DNA from: Endotrypanum monterogeii
Lineage: Eukaryota > Euglenozoa > Kinetoplastea > Trypanosomatida > Trypanosomatidae
Reading direction: 5' to 3'
NCBI GenBank assembly: GCA_000333855.2
Contig: CM007338.1
Coordinates: 318,806 to 382,805 of the forward strand
Length of the DNA stretch: 64,000 bases
In this document: in pieces, positions 50,505 through 61,040 of the stretch
Numbering within the stretch: position 1 is the stretch's first letter
Layout of the letters: every line of letters starts with the position of its first letter
Made by a program: the position numbers and the translations under genes
Notes under the pieces: generated by a model
What the model was told of the DNA's origin: nothing
The model's input: the letters and a program-made list of their open reading frames with translations, nothing else
Databases searched by the model: none

Positions 50505-50655
50505 GGATTGTCTCGGAGGAAGCGGTGAGAGGAGGGGTTGAACTGTACTTCTCGACACGCGCAGTGACAACAGAAACGCATTATCAAATCTTTTTGAAAG
50601 TCAAACGGTTAGACTGCTCACATACACTTACAACAGAAGAAGTACGCTCTCCTCG

Positions 50656-53600
50656 ATGGACTTCACAGATCGGTCTTCCGAGTCTCAGGGTGGTGATAAC
50701 GGCACAGTGGACCTCCAGAGAAAGAATATCATTGCGCCTACAGCTTCAGATGATCGCGCTACCACCTCCCCTCCAGCCCCCACGTCCTCCATTCTTTATA
50801 CACTTCTGCAGGACCTCGGGCTGAAGGCGACAGCGCAGGCCCTGTGTGATGAGCTGCAGCAGCAGCGGCAGCCCTGCACGGCATCTCGTTCACCCCCCTC
50901 CGCCGCCTCACTTCCATCGCATGCGAGTGAAATATTTGAAAGTCTGCCGACGATCAACGGAGTGAGTTTGCCGAACTCTCTCGGCGTATTACTATCATTA
51001 CCGCATACCGGAGACGTATCATTTCCGAAAGCCGGAGACCAAACCCTCACGCTATCCTCTGTGCATCCGCTTCCGGCAAGTGCAGACACGTCTTTGACGG
51101 CACCAGCTGCGCCACATGCCGTCCGAGTCTCCCGGAGCGCCAACTCCGCCTGCGACGTCAGCGTGGAGCTTCAGCGTAGGTTGCAGCCCCATCGCAACGC
51201 TTCCCAATGCACACAGATAATTGCCAGCCTGGCAGCGTGTGCAGTCGAACCGCTTCAAGCCTTGTTTGCCGTTTCCACATCGTCCTCCTCATCCGTCCCC
51301 GAATCAACGACTGTCGCACCGCTGCAGCTTGTAGAAATGCTAACTACCCTTTGGCAGGCTGAACGGCGCGCTGTTGCCCCCGCTTGCGCAACCCCTGGTA
51401 CCACCGATGCAGCAGCTGACAGCACTGAAGTGCACAAACCTCAAGACAGGGGCTTCCAAGTTGCCGCTCTTGTATCACGCGCGGCATGGTGTGAGCTACG
51501 CATCACGGAGCTTGTCTTCATGCAAGAGCTCTACTTGGCACATACCTCTTGTGTGGGGACTGTTCCGTCTGCAGCCGTGCGGCTACTTCAAGAAGCACAG
51601 CGTGAGCTTGCAGACGTTGCTGGTCAGTTAGTGGCTGCGCTACAGGAATTACGCGCGACCTGTGGTGCCGCAGGAGCGCGGTGTCGCGGGGTGGGTAGTA
51701 GCCTGCAGGGTGTTCCTGACGCCTCTTCCACACACGTGGGCACTGCCATCGCCTCCTCGATAGTGTCACGACTGCACAGCAAGTCTATTGGCTGGCTGAA
51801 CAATGCGGAATGTGTCATGGCATGGATACTGCGTCGCCATGACGCCTTCGAGCAGGTCGTCGTCCCCCCTCCAACGCCGTCCTGTCCGCAACAGCAGCAG
51901 CGCAAACGACGATGCCTGGAGGCTGACACGACCTCCGCGACCACTGCACCGTTAGTCGCACCGGCGCCAAATATCGCCGTATCACCCCTCCTGCAACCTC
52001 TGCAGGATGTTATCCTGGGACTCCCTAATGGCACCCTCGGGCCGGCACCTTCCTATCAACAGTGCCTCGACGCCGAAATGGCACGCTCAGCGACTGCAGC
52101 AGCAGCAGCACTGGCGAAGAGTGCTGCAACCCGCAACATCGAACCAAAACCGGCAACCGGCGCCTGTGAAACGAACGCCCTATTTTCCTTGGTCCGCATC
52201 CCAACTACCGTGCGGGTCGCGATGACCGTTCAGCGTGTAAAGCTTTTGCCCACCCTGATTAGCGCGCTGGTGTTCAATGGCGAGGACTCCATCCTGGGTC
52301 TGCTGGAGGCGGCCCCCACCGATCACATTCGGCATTGGTGGAGTCGCCAATGTGCGATGATGGCGCAGTTTCTGATGCAGTGCGCGCACCAACTGATAGG
52401 CCTACTGAAACCCTTCATGGCGCAATCGCCTACCGGTGTACCAACGGCTCCGCCATCGCGACCTCGAACCCTGACTGCTGCCTCCGAAGCCGTCTTGATT
52501 TCCCTGCGAAACCAGCTGGAGGCGCTGGCGAAAGAGTTGCTGCTCTCCACATGCCCAGTGGTAAGCATCCCCCCCTCCACTCCGGGAGGCAGTCGATTAG
52601 CCTTCTTTGTGCGCTTGATGGATGCCCTCCAGCAGGCGCAGGATTCTCGGTTGGCACGTCTTGACTGGTATGTGCTGAAGAACTGCACCACCGCATCAGC
52701 CGCTGTAGCAAACGCTGTGTTGTCAGCGAGCTCACCTCTTTCTGCGGTTGCCGATGTCGCCTTCAGCCCCCTCTCGAGCGACAGCGGCCCGACGTTCGCT
52801 AGTGACGGATCGCCTAGCACCTCCCCATTATGGACTCTGCGCGTGCCAAGTCCCCCTGGGACAGGTCTACGCGGGGCAACCGAGCAGCCAGTGTCTTCCA
52901 CACTGGCGCACCGGGGCAGCATTGGCAGCGACACGAGCAGCATATCCGACTCACTAGAGGCTTCCCGCATTGCGGCACGTGTCCTCCAGTGGAAGGGTCA
53001 TTTCACACAGCTCCTCGCAACAGTTGCCACGGGGCGCTGGCATGCGAAGCAGGATGCGCCGCAGCCACCCTACCCTGGCTCTCGCTACCACCGCCTGCGC
53101 ATGCGGATGCGGAATGCCATGCTGCACGCACAGGAGCTGTTACGCCTGCAGCCGCGCCCTCAAGTTGGGGCTCGCGGTCTTGTCTATACACACCATCCCA
53201 TCATCGGCAGCGGTTCCGCCGCTGGAGCCGCTCTCTCTGTGGTGGAACAAATCCCGCTCACGCTGCAACTCGCCACGATGGAGAACGCACATCTGTTGCA
53301 GAAACGCCTCCAGATTCGACTGACGAAGGAATCCAACATGAACGGACTTAAATCATTCCGTGCCAAGGAGAGTCACAACGGCACAGCAGCAGCGGCCGCT
53401 ACAGTGACGCCGCCGCGAGGTCGATATCGTGCGTCGCCCTCGTCAGTTTCACAGTCACGGATGTCTGGACCGAGGGCCAGTAGCAGCGTGGGGGAGTATC
53501 ACAGCGCCTCGTCCGTATTGGCTGTAGCTACTGCCACTGCGCACCATCTCCTCGACGACGCCACTGCGACAGTGGCAAACGGGGCGGACGGCCAAGCATC

Positions 53601-56600
53601 CGCATCCCCATCACTGGCATCGTCAGAGGAAACCCCAGGTGGTCACGACGCCACTCGCTCTGAAGCCGAAACGCGATCCTCGCCCTTGGGTGTGGCTACT
53701 TCGAGCACGAGTGACTCGCCGGAGCCACAATGGGAAATTGACGACGACGAGAACGAGGACGATGTGGCGGAAACCCCCCAGCTGGTGCGCTGGAACCTGC
53801 AGGGTGAGAGCGAAGAGGAGGAGGCGGACGCGGAAGAAGTGGCGGACGCGGCGGAAGAAGAAGAAGAGGAAGCGGAAGAAGAAGAAGAGGAGGAGGTCAG
53901 GTCTCAGGCATCCTCTGCCGACATGGACTACGAGCGGGCCGAAGATGGCATGAAAGAGGAAGTAGAATGCGTTGAGACAACTCCCGACGGGCGGCTGCTT
54001 GCTCTGCTCACCGCGCGCGGGAAGCTAATGGTCCTCCGTCTGCAGGCGCACGACTCAGCACGGCGCTACGAAGAGGAAGTGATCATTGACACGACCCTGC
54101 CTAACATGCCATCTCATGGAAAGCGACTTCAGTGGTACGAGTCGCTCAGCTCCATCCTGTGCTTCTCCCCCTGCCACCGCTTCATCATCGCCTCCGTGCA
54201 GTTCGCCGCGATTGACGCCCCACCGAACACGAGCTTAGCAATGGCCTCCGCAGCAAAGGAAGCAACGGGGCAGCTCAATGTGTACTCCCTTCATCGTGAC
54301 AGCGGCCATTCCGAGGATACTGCCACTGACGACCGTGTTGATGCCACGACAAAGAAGAAGAAGAACGTCTCGTCATCCAGCGGCAGCGCTCACGACCGCC
54401 TACATCGATTGATTGGAGCTTCCACCGATCGACTCTATGGGACCTTCCGTCCGCATGAGGGGTCGTGTCTGTCGGCGCGCTGGGTGGACCCACGCTGGTG
54501 GGGAGGCGGCCGGCGCAGTCAGTGGGCCAACAGCGCCCTGGAGCCATTGAACAGCTCCAAAGTTGCCGCCTCCATGCTGGCCAAGCCCACGGAAACTGAA
54601 GAAACCGCGAGAAGCTTCGTCTCTTTCCGTGAAAACGGTTCAGCCACGGAGCCTGTGACGATACCGCCGGAGAGCTGGCGTGCGGCCGCCGGTGTGCTTC
54701 TCAGCGAGTACCAGTGTGTGTCTGTCGGCATGGATGACCTCATTCTTCGATGGCTTCCGGCCAGTGGGCTCGTTTTGCAGCGCATCCTAACGGAGCCTGT
54801 GCAGGACATAATTGTGTCTCCACTCATGGCTGCCTTCTACGTGGCGTGCGACAATGGTGACCTCTACATGTACGATGCATGGGACGAGCGCAACGTCATG
54901 GACGACAACTCCTGCGGCAGCGGAGATGGTGTGGACTCGTGTAACGTGTGCCTTACAAGCCCGAACACCATGCAGGCCCACCGACTCGTTCTTCCCGTCA
55001 CAGAAGAAGGCCACCCACGCTTTCACCGTGTCGGTGGACCCCCGCAGCAGAAGCAACAGCAGCTACAGCAACAGCAAAGGTCCCAGCGTCGTGACGTGGC
55101 AGATGATCCCGATACCTCTGACCTTGTGCACTCAAGCCGCTCTTACGCACACTACTCAGGTCCAGTCACACCGGTTTTTCAGCGGATCGTCGACCCGTCG
55201 CATGGGACTTTGGGATTGCAGCAGCAGATGAGCTTCTTCGCTTATCATCCATACAACAGCGAAAATGTGACGACAGCGGAGTGCGACTTCGAAGACGACG
55301 ACAGCGATGACGATGAGCACGGGAGCGAGCCTGCACGGTCGCGTCCTGCTGGTGGAAGGCCAGCACAGGGCAGCAGTAACCGAACCGAAAGCGGCCAGAC
55401 AAAGAGAGGCGCTGGCAGGGTCGGATGGTCAGGGCTTCCGAAAAACCTGCGCTGGCTGCTGCCGAACCAGTGGGCTGCGCACACGCCCTGGGATGCGCAA
55501 CTGGGCCGCCGACTCATAAGGAATCTGCTGCGTCAAACTGACAACACGACCTCCACCGACATCGGAGAACTCTTCTACGAGCGCGACGAAGAAACGGCAG
55601 GCGTCGCAGCGACTTTGGCGGCAACCAACGATGATAGCCACCAACCCTCACTGCTAGACGAGCAAAGAAACTCTGCAGGCGCCGTAAGCGGCGTTCGTGA
55701 CGAGGAGGGTGGAACGTCTGGCGGGGGCAGAGGCGGAGGCCAGCAGGATGTCTCCTCCAACGACGAGCACAGCGACTTCGATAGCTCGGAACGGGAATAC
55801 GCGTATACGAACGGTGCCGACTACGATGACGATGACGACGGTGCCCGCCGTCCACTTCCGTCCAAGGTCATCAACGGGTACGACAGCAGTTATATCGCAA
55901 GTGAGGCGACCGCTACTGCGGCGGCTGCAGCGAAAGGGGCGCCGGTATCCGTACTTGAGTGCGCCGCGCACCCGACGCCGGCGCGAGGACCCCTTCAGCG
56001 TGCGTACTACCCCAGCGGTGCCTGCCTCGTCTATAAGAGCGTCGCCAAAGCCCTCTGCAGCGCTGGTGACCTCGCGGATCGTCAGACGCACAGTGAGATG
56101 GGCCCCGGTGGACCAACACACCACCTGCTTTATATGACCCTCTCTGGCGAGCCACAGTGGATGGCAGAGCGCCGATTATGGGACCGAGAGGCGGAAGAAG
56201 CCGGTGCAACACAGAGAGGGCAGTGCCGTTACAACCAGAATGGAACCACCACCGACTTCGACAACGCGCACAGAGAGGGGCAGACACAACAGCTCGGCGG
56301 CGAAAGTGAGGCCAACGTTTTCTTCGGGTCGTCAGCGCCGCCCACGTTGTGGTCTACAGCGGCGCTAGCACGCGTGCTCCTCTGGAAAGATTACTTCAGC
56401 ACCTCTCGCTACCTCGCTGCTGTAAAGCCTCAAACATGGGCGGAGTGGGAGTCTGACGTCCTCGCCACTACATATCACGCCGACATGCTACCGCCGTCGG
56501 ATGAGCACCCTGCCGGGACAACAAGAGAGCCGCGCTGGTCGGCAGCTGAGCTGCTCGCTGCGCGCGGATACTTTGGCCCCCGTGACGCGTGGCGCCGCTG

Positions 56601-58965
56601 CGCGCCTGCATCGCAGCGAGGATTGGCTGCAACAGCCCGCAACGGACGGTATCTCTGCATCATGGCCTCTGTCGGTCCGTACCGTAAGCTGGTGAACCCG
56701 CGCGAGCCTCTACGCGAAATAGCGGGCTTCTATGCGTGTCTTGTATTCGATGTCTACGCGGGCGCAGTGTTGCGCGTCATCCCAGTATGTCCGACGGAGC
56801 TCACGGGGCTGTGTGGTCGAAACATGTGGACATCAGAGAGACACGAGAATGACCCAAAGGCACCCATCTACCGCCTTCCCTGCACCGTCACGGTAGTGCC
56901 GCTGAATGCCCAGCCCGTAGGGCCGACTGCACCCGGAAGCGGTGCGAATATGACCCTGTCAAGTAGGGCGCGTGTAGGCTCCAATGAATTGCCCGGAGGG
57001 CTGCGATCGCACGGGAACTTGCCGACGCTACTGCAGATCGACGAGGCCGTCGTTGGCGACGAGGAAGATGGGGAGCCATCGGAGGTGGTCGTGCTGACGG
57101 TTGGCGGTCTCGGTAACTCTATCTTCGTTTTTGACGCCCTCAGCGGCCGGCGCCTTGTGCACGAGACAGAGCTGACGCGTCACTGCGCTGAAGCAGCGAC
57201 GGCCGCGTACGAAGTGTCCAACCTTGCGGCCAAGATGCGGGCGAAATCGCGAGGTGCGCGATCCGATGGCGCAAAGCCAAGCGGCAGCGCTTCCGTGCCT
57301 CACACCTCAGCGACACCAGTGGCCGCACCAGCTGTGGTGTCATCACAGCTACCATTCCCCTCTTCTATGGCCCCGCCGGCTCCACCCACATCGATTCGAA
57401 AATCAGTCGATGTGCTAGCCTCCGTCGCGGGGTGGGGTCGTGGCACCGGCTTCGGTGTCATCGCAGACCGAGCAGCCTCGACCGCGTATGCCACAGAGAT
57501 GCCCGCGATGCGTGACGCAGATGGTCGCGTCGGCGGGGAAAGCTCCTCTGTTGTACAGCCAAATCATGCCGATACTGATGAACAGACAGCAACAGCGGCG
57601 GCAGTCTTACCGGTGTCTGGAGAGAGCGCACAAAGCGGCGTCCCGGTGCCTTGGCTCCTCCAAGGAACCGCCCCCACGCAGCTGGGCGGATGGCACCTGC
57701 GCGGCATTCTCTGGTGGGTCCACAGGAACCCACAACCCTCGACGCTTTATGGCGACGACGACGGTGGTGCAACGACCAACCACAACGCGAGTTGGAGCCT
57801 GCACAGCACCGCTCCAAGTGAAACAAACACGCATGCAGGCGGTGGGGGACTCAGAGGTAACGACGGCACTGGGGCCGCCAACAACCCCAGGGCTGCGCCG
57901 TCGTCCCCGAATTTCACTACGTCTGTAACGAGCTCGGCCTTGTCTTTTTTCTACCAGACACTGCTCGGTGTCTCTGCTATGACAAGCACCGCTGCCACAC
58001 GCCGACCCCATGCTCTGTCGGTTGCACCATCAGAGCCACATGCCTCTCAGCGGCAAGCAGATAGCTCGCTGTCTTCAGCCCTCATGGCCGGGACGGCCGG
58101 CAGCCTTTCTCACAACGCCGGGACGACCTCGTTCAGTTACGCCTCCGTCTGGAAGCAGCGTCGGCGCCGTCTGCTCCAGCGGCTGCTACGCCACTACGAT
58201 GTGGCAATGCTCTGGCAAGCATACGTCACGCTCTTTGCTGCCTCAACGACAGCAACGGGGTCACTGGCCCCGCAATCTTCGGTCTGTGCGCTTGTACAGT
58301 GGGCACTATCGACGGACAAGGCGGCCACTGCTGCAACCACTTTTCTCGGGCCCACTATCAGCCACACACCTTGGACTTGGTGCTCGACTAGTGCATGCGA
58401 AGGAGAAACTAGGGGTACCCCCACTCCACCAAAGCAACCGCATCCGTCTGTCTGCACCGGGAAACAGAGGGTGGCGCGCCGTCACGATGTCGAGCACAGT
58501 GATACAATCGACGGTGGCGCCGGAGGAAATATAAGTACTTGCAATACCGTTCCATTCGCACACGTTTTGCAGCAGCGTGACGAGTTTCTGTTTGAGCTGC
58601 AGGCGCTTGACGGGCACACACAGCAGGCAACGGGGGGTGCAGCAACAACAGCGTCGCCAGCACGGTCGACGTCTCGTGGACAAGCTAAATCGCTCCTCTC
58701 TGAAATACGTGCCCAAGCCTCGGCAGAGGGTATCCTCCCGCTGACGGCAAAGGCGCGGACCGCACAGCAGCAACCGGAAACCTCCGGCCGCGAGTCTTTC
58801 TCCCCTGCAGCGCTGAAGCTCCCGCCCGCGCACCACCAAAACCAGCTGCATGTCGATGCGATCAATTGCGTTGCCACATGGATCGACGCCAATGGTGGGT
58901 TCTACCTCTGTTGCGGCTCTGAGGATGGTGGACTATACATTATGGGAGGCAATGTGATGGCGTAG
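50656..58965 (+). CDS. Giant LisH and degenerate WD40 protein
   Basis: 2,769 residues. Residues about 45-70 (SSILYTLLQDLGLKATAQAL) fit a LisH motif, a short dimerisation element. Residues 75-760 mix helical stretches with Ala/Ser/Pro-rich linkers. A strongly acidic region (about 1028-1090) precedes a beta-rich C-terminal part with WD40-like blades, for example VETTPDGRLLALLTARGKLMVL (about 1105), VSPLMAAFYVACDNGDLYMYDAW (about 1388) and the last blade CCGSEDGGLYIMGG at the C-terminus. Long insertions separate the blades. LisH plus WD40 architecture is common in scaffold subunits of ubiquitin-ligase, chromatin and cytoskeletal complexes. I could not tie this protein to a named one; DCAF1- or BRWD-like relatives are conceivable but unsupported. 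There is no frameshift across 8.3 kb, and the start is the first ATG in the leader. Confidence 0.7.
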   Translation: MDFTDRSSESQGGDNGTVDLQRKNIIAPTASDDRATTSPPAPTSSILYTLLQDLGLKATAQALCDELQQQRQPCTASRSPPSAASLPSHASEIFESLPTINGVSLPNSLGVLLSLPHTGDVSFPKAGDQTLTLSSVHPLPASADTSLTAPAAPHAVRVSRSANSACDVSVELQRRLQPHRNASQCTQIIASLAACAVEPLQALFAVSTSSSSSVPESTTVAPLQLVEMLTTLWQAERRAVAPACATPGTTDAAADSTEVHKPQDRGFQVAALVSRAAWCELRITELVFMQELYLAHTSCVGTVPSAAVRLLQEAQRELADVAGQLVAALQELRATCGAAGARCRGVGSSLQGVPDASSTHVGTAIASSIVSRLHSKSIGWLNNAECVMAWILRRHDAFEQVVVPPPTPSCPQQQQRKRRCLEADTTSATTAPLVAPAPNIAVSPLLQPLQDVILGLPNGTLGPAPSYQQCLDAEMARSATAAAAALAKSAATRNIEPKPATGACETNALFSLVRIPTTVRVAMTVQRVKLLPTLISALVFNGEDSILGLLEAAPTDHIRHWWSRQCAMMAQFLMQCAHQLIGLLKPFMAQSPTGVPTAPPSRPRTLTAASEAVLISLRNQLEALAKELLLSTCPVVSIPPSTPGGSRLAFFVRLMDALQQAQDSRLARLDWYVLKNCTTASAAVANAVLSASSPLSAVADVAFSPLSSDSGPTFASDGSPSTSPLWTLRVPSPPGTGLRGATEQPVSSTLAHRGSIGSDTSSISDSLEASRIAARVLQWKGHFTQLLATVATGRWHAKQDAPQPPYPGSRYHRLRMRMRNAMLHAQELLRLQPRPQVGARGLVYTHHPIIGSGSAAGAALSVVEQIPLTLQLATMENAHLLQKRLQIRLTKESNMNGLKSFRAKESHNGTAAAAATVTPPRGRYRASPSSVSQSRMSGPRASSSVGEYHSASSVLAVATATAHHLLDDATATVANGADGQASASPSLASSEETPGGHDATRSEAETRSSPLGVATSSTSDSPEPQWEIDDDENEDDVAETPQLVRWNLQGESEEEEADAEEVADAAEEEEEEAEEEEEEEVRSQASSADMDYERAEDGMKEEVECVETTPDGRLLALLTARGKLMVLRLQAHDSARRYEEEVIIDTTLPNMPSHGKRLQWYESLSSILCFSPCHRFIIASVQFAAIDAPPNTSLAMASAAKEATGQLNVYSLHRDSGHSEDTATDDRVDATTKKKKNVSSSSGSAHDRLHRLIGASTDRLYGTFRPHEGSCLSARWVDPRWWGGGRRSQWANSALEPLNSSKVAASMLAKPTETEETARSFVSFRENGSATEPVTIPPESWRAAAGVLLSEYQCVSVGMDDLILRWLPASGLVLQRILTEPVQDIIVSPLMAAFYVACDNGDLYMYDAWDERNVMDDNSCGSGDGVDSCNVCLTSPNTMQAHRLVLPVTEEGHPRFHRVGGPPQQKQQQLQQQQRSQRRDVADDPDTSDLVHSSRSYAHYSGPVTPVFQRIVDPSHGTLGLQQQMSFFAYHPYNSENVTTAECDFEDDDSDDDEHGSEPARSRPAGGRPAQGSSNRTESGQTKRGAGRVGWSGLPKNLRWLLPNQWAAHTPWDAQLGRRLIRNLLRQTDNTTSTDIGELFYERDEETAGVAATLAATNDDSHQPSLLDEQRNSAGAVSGVRDEEGGTSGGGRGGGQQDVSSNDEHSDFDSSEREYAYTNGADYDDDDDGARRPLPSKVINGYDSSYIASEATATAAAAAKGAPVSVLECAAHPTPARGPLQRAYYPSGACLVYKSVAKALCSAGDLADRQTHSEMGPGGPTHHLLYMTLSGEPQWMAERRLWDREAEEAGATQRGQCRYNQNGTTTDFDNAHREGQTQQLGGESEANVFFGSSAPPTLWSTAALARVLLWKDYFSTSRYLAAVKPQTWAEWESDVLATTYHADMLPPSDEHPAGTTREPRWSAAELLAARGYFGPRDAWRRCAPASQRGLAATARNGRYLCIMASVGPYRKLVNPREPLREIAGFYACLVFDVYAGAVLRVIPVCPTELTGLCGRNMWTSERHENDPKAPIYRLPCTVTVVPLNAQPVGPTAPGSGANMTLSSRARVGSNELPGGLRSHGNLPTLLQIDEAVVGDEEDGEPSEVVVLTVGGLGNSIFVFDALSGRRLVHETELTRHCAEAATAAYEVSNLAAKMRAKSRGARSDGAKPSGSASVPHTSATPVAAPAVVSSQLPFPSSMAPPAPPTSIRKSVDVLASVAGWGRGTGFGVIADRAASTAYATEMPAMRDADGRVGGESSSVVQPNHADTDEQTATAAAVLPVSGESAQSGVPVPWLLQGTAPTQLGGWHLRGILWWVHRNPQPSTLYGDDDGGATTNHNASWSLHSTAPSETNTHAGGGGLRGNDGTGAANNPRAAPSSPNFTTSVTSSALSFFYQTLLGVSAMTSTAATRRPHALSVAPSEPHASQRQADSSLSSALMAGTAGSLSHNAGTTSFSYASVWKQRRRRLLQRLLRHYDVAMLWQAYVTLFAASTTATGSLAPQSSVCALVQWALSTDKAATAATTFLGPTISHTPWTWCSTSACEGETRGTPTPPKQPHPSVCTGKQRVARRHDVEHSDTIDGGAGGNISTCNTVPFAHVLQQRDEFLFELQALDGHTQQATGGAATTASPARSTSRGQAKSLLSEIRAQASAEGILPLTAKARTAQQQPETSGRESFSPAALKLPPAHHQNQLHVDAINCVATWIDANGGFYLCCGSEDGGLYIMGGNVMA

Positions 58966-59078
58966 CTCCACCCGTCACCGACGCATGTGCTGTATCTGAA
59001 CGACAATAAAAAGAAACGTAACAACAAGCAGCGTGAGATCGAAGAAAGTAGGCTACGGAGGGGGGAAGGGCGGAAAAT

Positions 59079-59577
59079 ATGAGGCACATCGAGGTGCCGG
59101 AGAGGCGAAGCGGCAGACAAACAAAAGACAGATGCACACGCACGCTCCCCCACCCCATCCCCATCCATTCACCTATCAACTTCACCACCCCTTCGTCTGT
59201 TGTTCGTGCGTGTGATATTTTTTTTCTTCAAAGTACCTATTTTTGGCGGCAGAGCTGAACCTAACGGTGTGTGTGTCTCATAGAACATGCACTCCTTCAT
59301 GGTGTACAAGGGACCCCCTGCCCCTCCCCTCCCCCCCCCCCTCACACACACACTTACTGACGTAGTATATTCACCTCCCCTCTGCTCTTGGGAGATTAAC
59401 TGTTGTTATTTTGTTGTCTGTAACCGTGTCATGCGGTGACCCCTGTACGCTCAGGGCTGCAATACCGTGCGTGTTCTCTCTTGCTATGTGCGATTAACTT
59501 CCCAGACGCGTCTTGTACATGTCCCGCCCCCCAATGGAGTGAGCCCTTCTCATTATGCAGTCTATCACCAAACCTCA
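59079..59577 (+). repeat. 499-base direct repeat, copy 1
   Basis: Ends exactly at the first N of the gap. It differs from copy 2 only within a C run and the adjoining CA run, as far as I can see. Confidence 0.92.
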
Positions 59578-59587
59578 NNNNNNNNNN
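59578..59587. other. Assembly gap (10 N)
   Basis: Ten N bases placed exactly between the end of one repeat copy and the start of the other. Confidence 0.98.
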
Positions 59588-60086
59588 ATGAGGCACATCG
59601 AGGTGCCGGAGAGGCGAAGCGGCAGACAAACAAAAGACAGATGCACACGCACGCTCCCCCACCCCATCCCCATCCATTCACCTATCAACTTCACCACCCC
59701 TTCGTCTGTTGTTCGTGCGTGTGATATTTTTTTTCTTCAAAGTACCTATTTTTGGCGGCAGAGCTGAACCTAACGGTGTGTGTGTCTCATAGAACATGCA
59801 CTCCTTCATGGTGTACAAGGGACCCCCTGCCCCTCCCCTCCCCCCCCCCTCCACACACACACTTACTGACGTAGTATATTCACCTCCCCTCTGCTCTTGG
59901 GAGATTAACTGTTGTTATTTTGTTGTCTGTAACCGTGTCATGCGGTGACCCCTGTACGCTCAGGGCTGCAATACCGTGCGTGTTCTCTCTTGCTATGTGC
60001 GATTAACTTCCCAGACGCGTCTTGTACATGTCCCGCCCCCCAATGGAGTGAGCCCTTCTCATTATGCAGTCTATCACCAAACCTCA
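59588..60086 (+). repeat. 499-base direct repeat, copy 2
   Basis: Starts exactly at the base after the gap with ATGAGGCACATCGAGG and ends in CACCAAACCTCA, the same ends as copy 1. Confidence 0.92.
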
Positions 60087-60944
60087 TTTGGCCGTTGAAG
60101 ACTAGAGGGTATCACCACCACCACCATCTCCTCCCCCTCCCCCCATCCTCCCTCCATATATATATATATATATGCTGCATACAGCGGACACCCACAGTGT
60201 ATCTCCTAGAGGCCCCCCTCCTCGTAGCTATATCCCACCACCCTCTCTGTGCCTTCTCTCATGAGCGTAATAGTGTACCGTGTGTCGCACTGATATATGT
60301 ATATCGACCACCCTATCCACATCTTCCCTGTGTTGGGTGCTCGCAATGTTTTTTTTTTGTTTTCTTGTCGCATCGCAGTCTCAAGCGAAATGAATAGGGG
60401 GAAAAGCAGTGCCCCCTCCCCTCCATCCTTTTTTTTTTGTGGTGTAATGTTTCCATGCTTTCGTGCAGTGAAGAAAAGGGATTAGAAGTATACTCGCCCT
60501 CCCTCTCCCTGATGACTGCCCCTGCTATCACATGCTCTTCACCCAAACACTTCCCCCGACTCCTCCCTTGCCCTTAACCCTCCAATCACATCAGCACTTC
60601 ACCATATAACACTGTCTTCTCTCACTACCGACACACACACACACGCACACACACGCGAACCACCAGAAAATCGGAGGTGAGAATACTTTAAAAAAAAAAG
60701 AGAGAGATAGAGAAAGGCTCAACTGCAAGCCGCGTTGGTATCCTTGAGAGAAGACAGCAGTTGATAGACTCAGAAGGAACACACCCTTCGCTCTGTGGAG
60801 GGACCTAATCGGTGAGGTGGGAAGGAAAACGAAAAACAAAAAAAAATCAAAAAAAAACTAAGAAAGACGGAAGAGAAGGAACAAGTGAAAATTGGAAATT
60901 GATCACTGCCTCGAGCACGTGGGTGTCTTTGCTAGACATCGCAT

Positions 60945-60987
60945 CCTTTCGTCGTTGTTGTTTTTTTGTTTTTTTTTTTTTTGCGAG
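60945..60987 (+). promoter_or_regulatory. Candidate trans-splice acceptor, ACBP gene
   Basis: A long T-rich tract ends at AG 60986-60987. The 53-nt leader has no ATG before 61041. Confidence 0.5.
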
Positions 60988-61040
60988 GATCTCCTAGCCC
61001 ATTACACCTTTCCCCAACCCCACCCCATACACACAGAGAG

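Larger units (their letters stand above)
48795..50655. other. Intergenic region 14-3-3-like gene / LisH-WD40 gene
   Basis: 1.9 kb spacer with poly-A at about 49061-49080, poly-T at 49107-49115, (TA)n at 49643-49662, (CA)n near 49911-49928, poly-T near 50006-50028, a short (TA)n at 50340-50353 and (TG)n at 50450-50483. ATG- and GTG-started frames here are short and simple in composition; no gene is supported. Confidence 0.6.
58966..61040. other. Intergenic region LisH-WD40 / ACBP gene, with assembly gap
   Basis: Contains two 499-base near-identical copies around a 10-N gap, (TA)n at 60156-60173, poly-T runs near 60350 and 60429, a (CA)n-rich stretch at 60630-60655 and the T-rich acceptor tract of the next gene. 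If the copies are an artefact, the true spacer is about 1.57 kb. No gene is supported. Confidence 0.65.
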
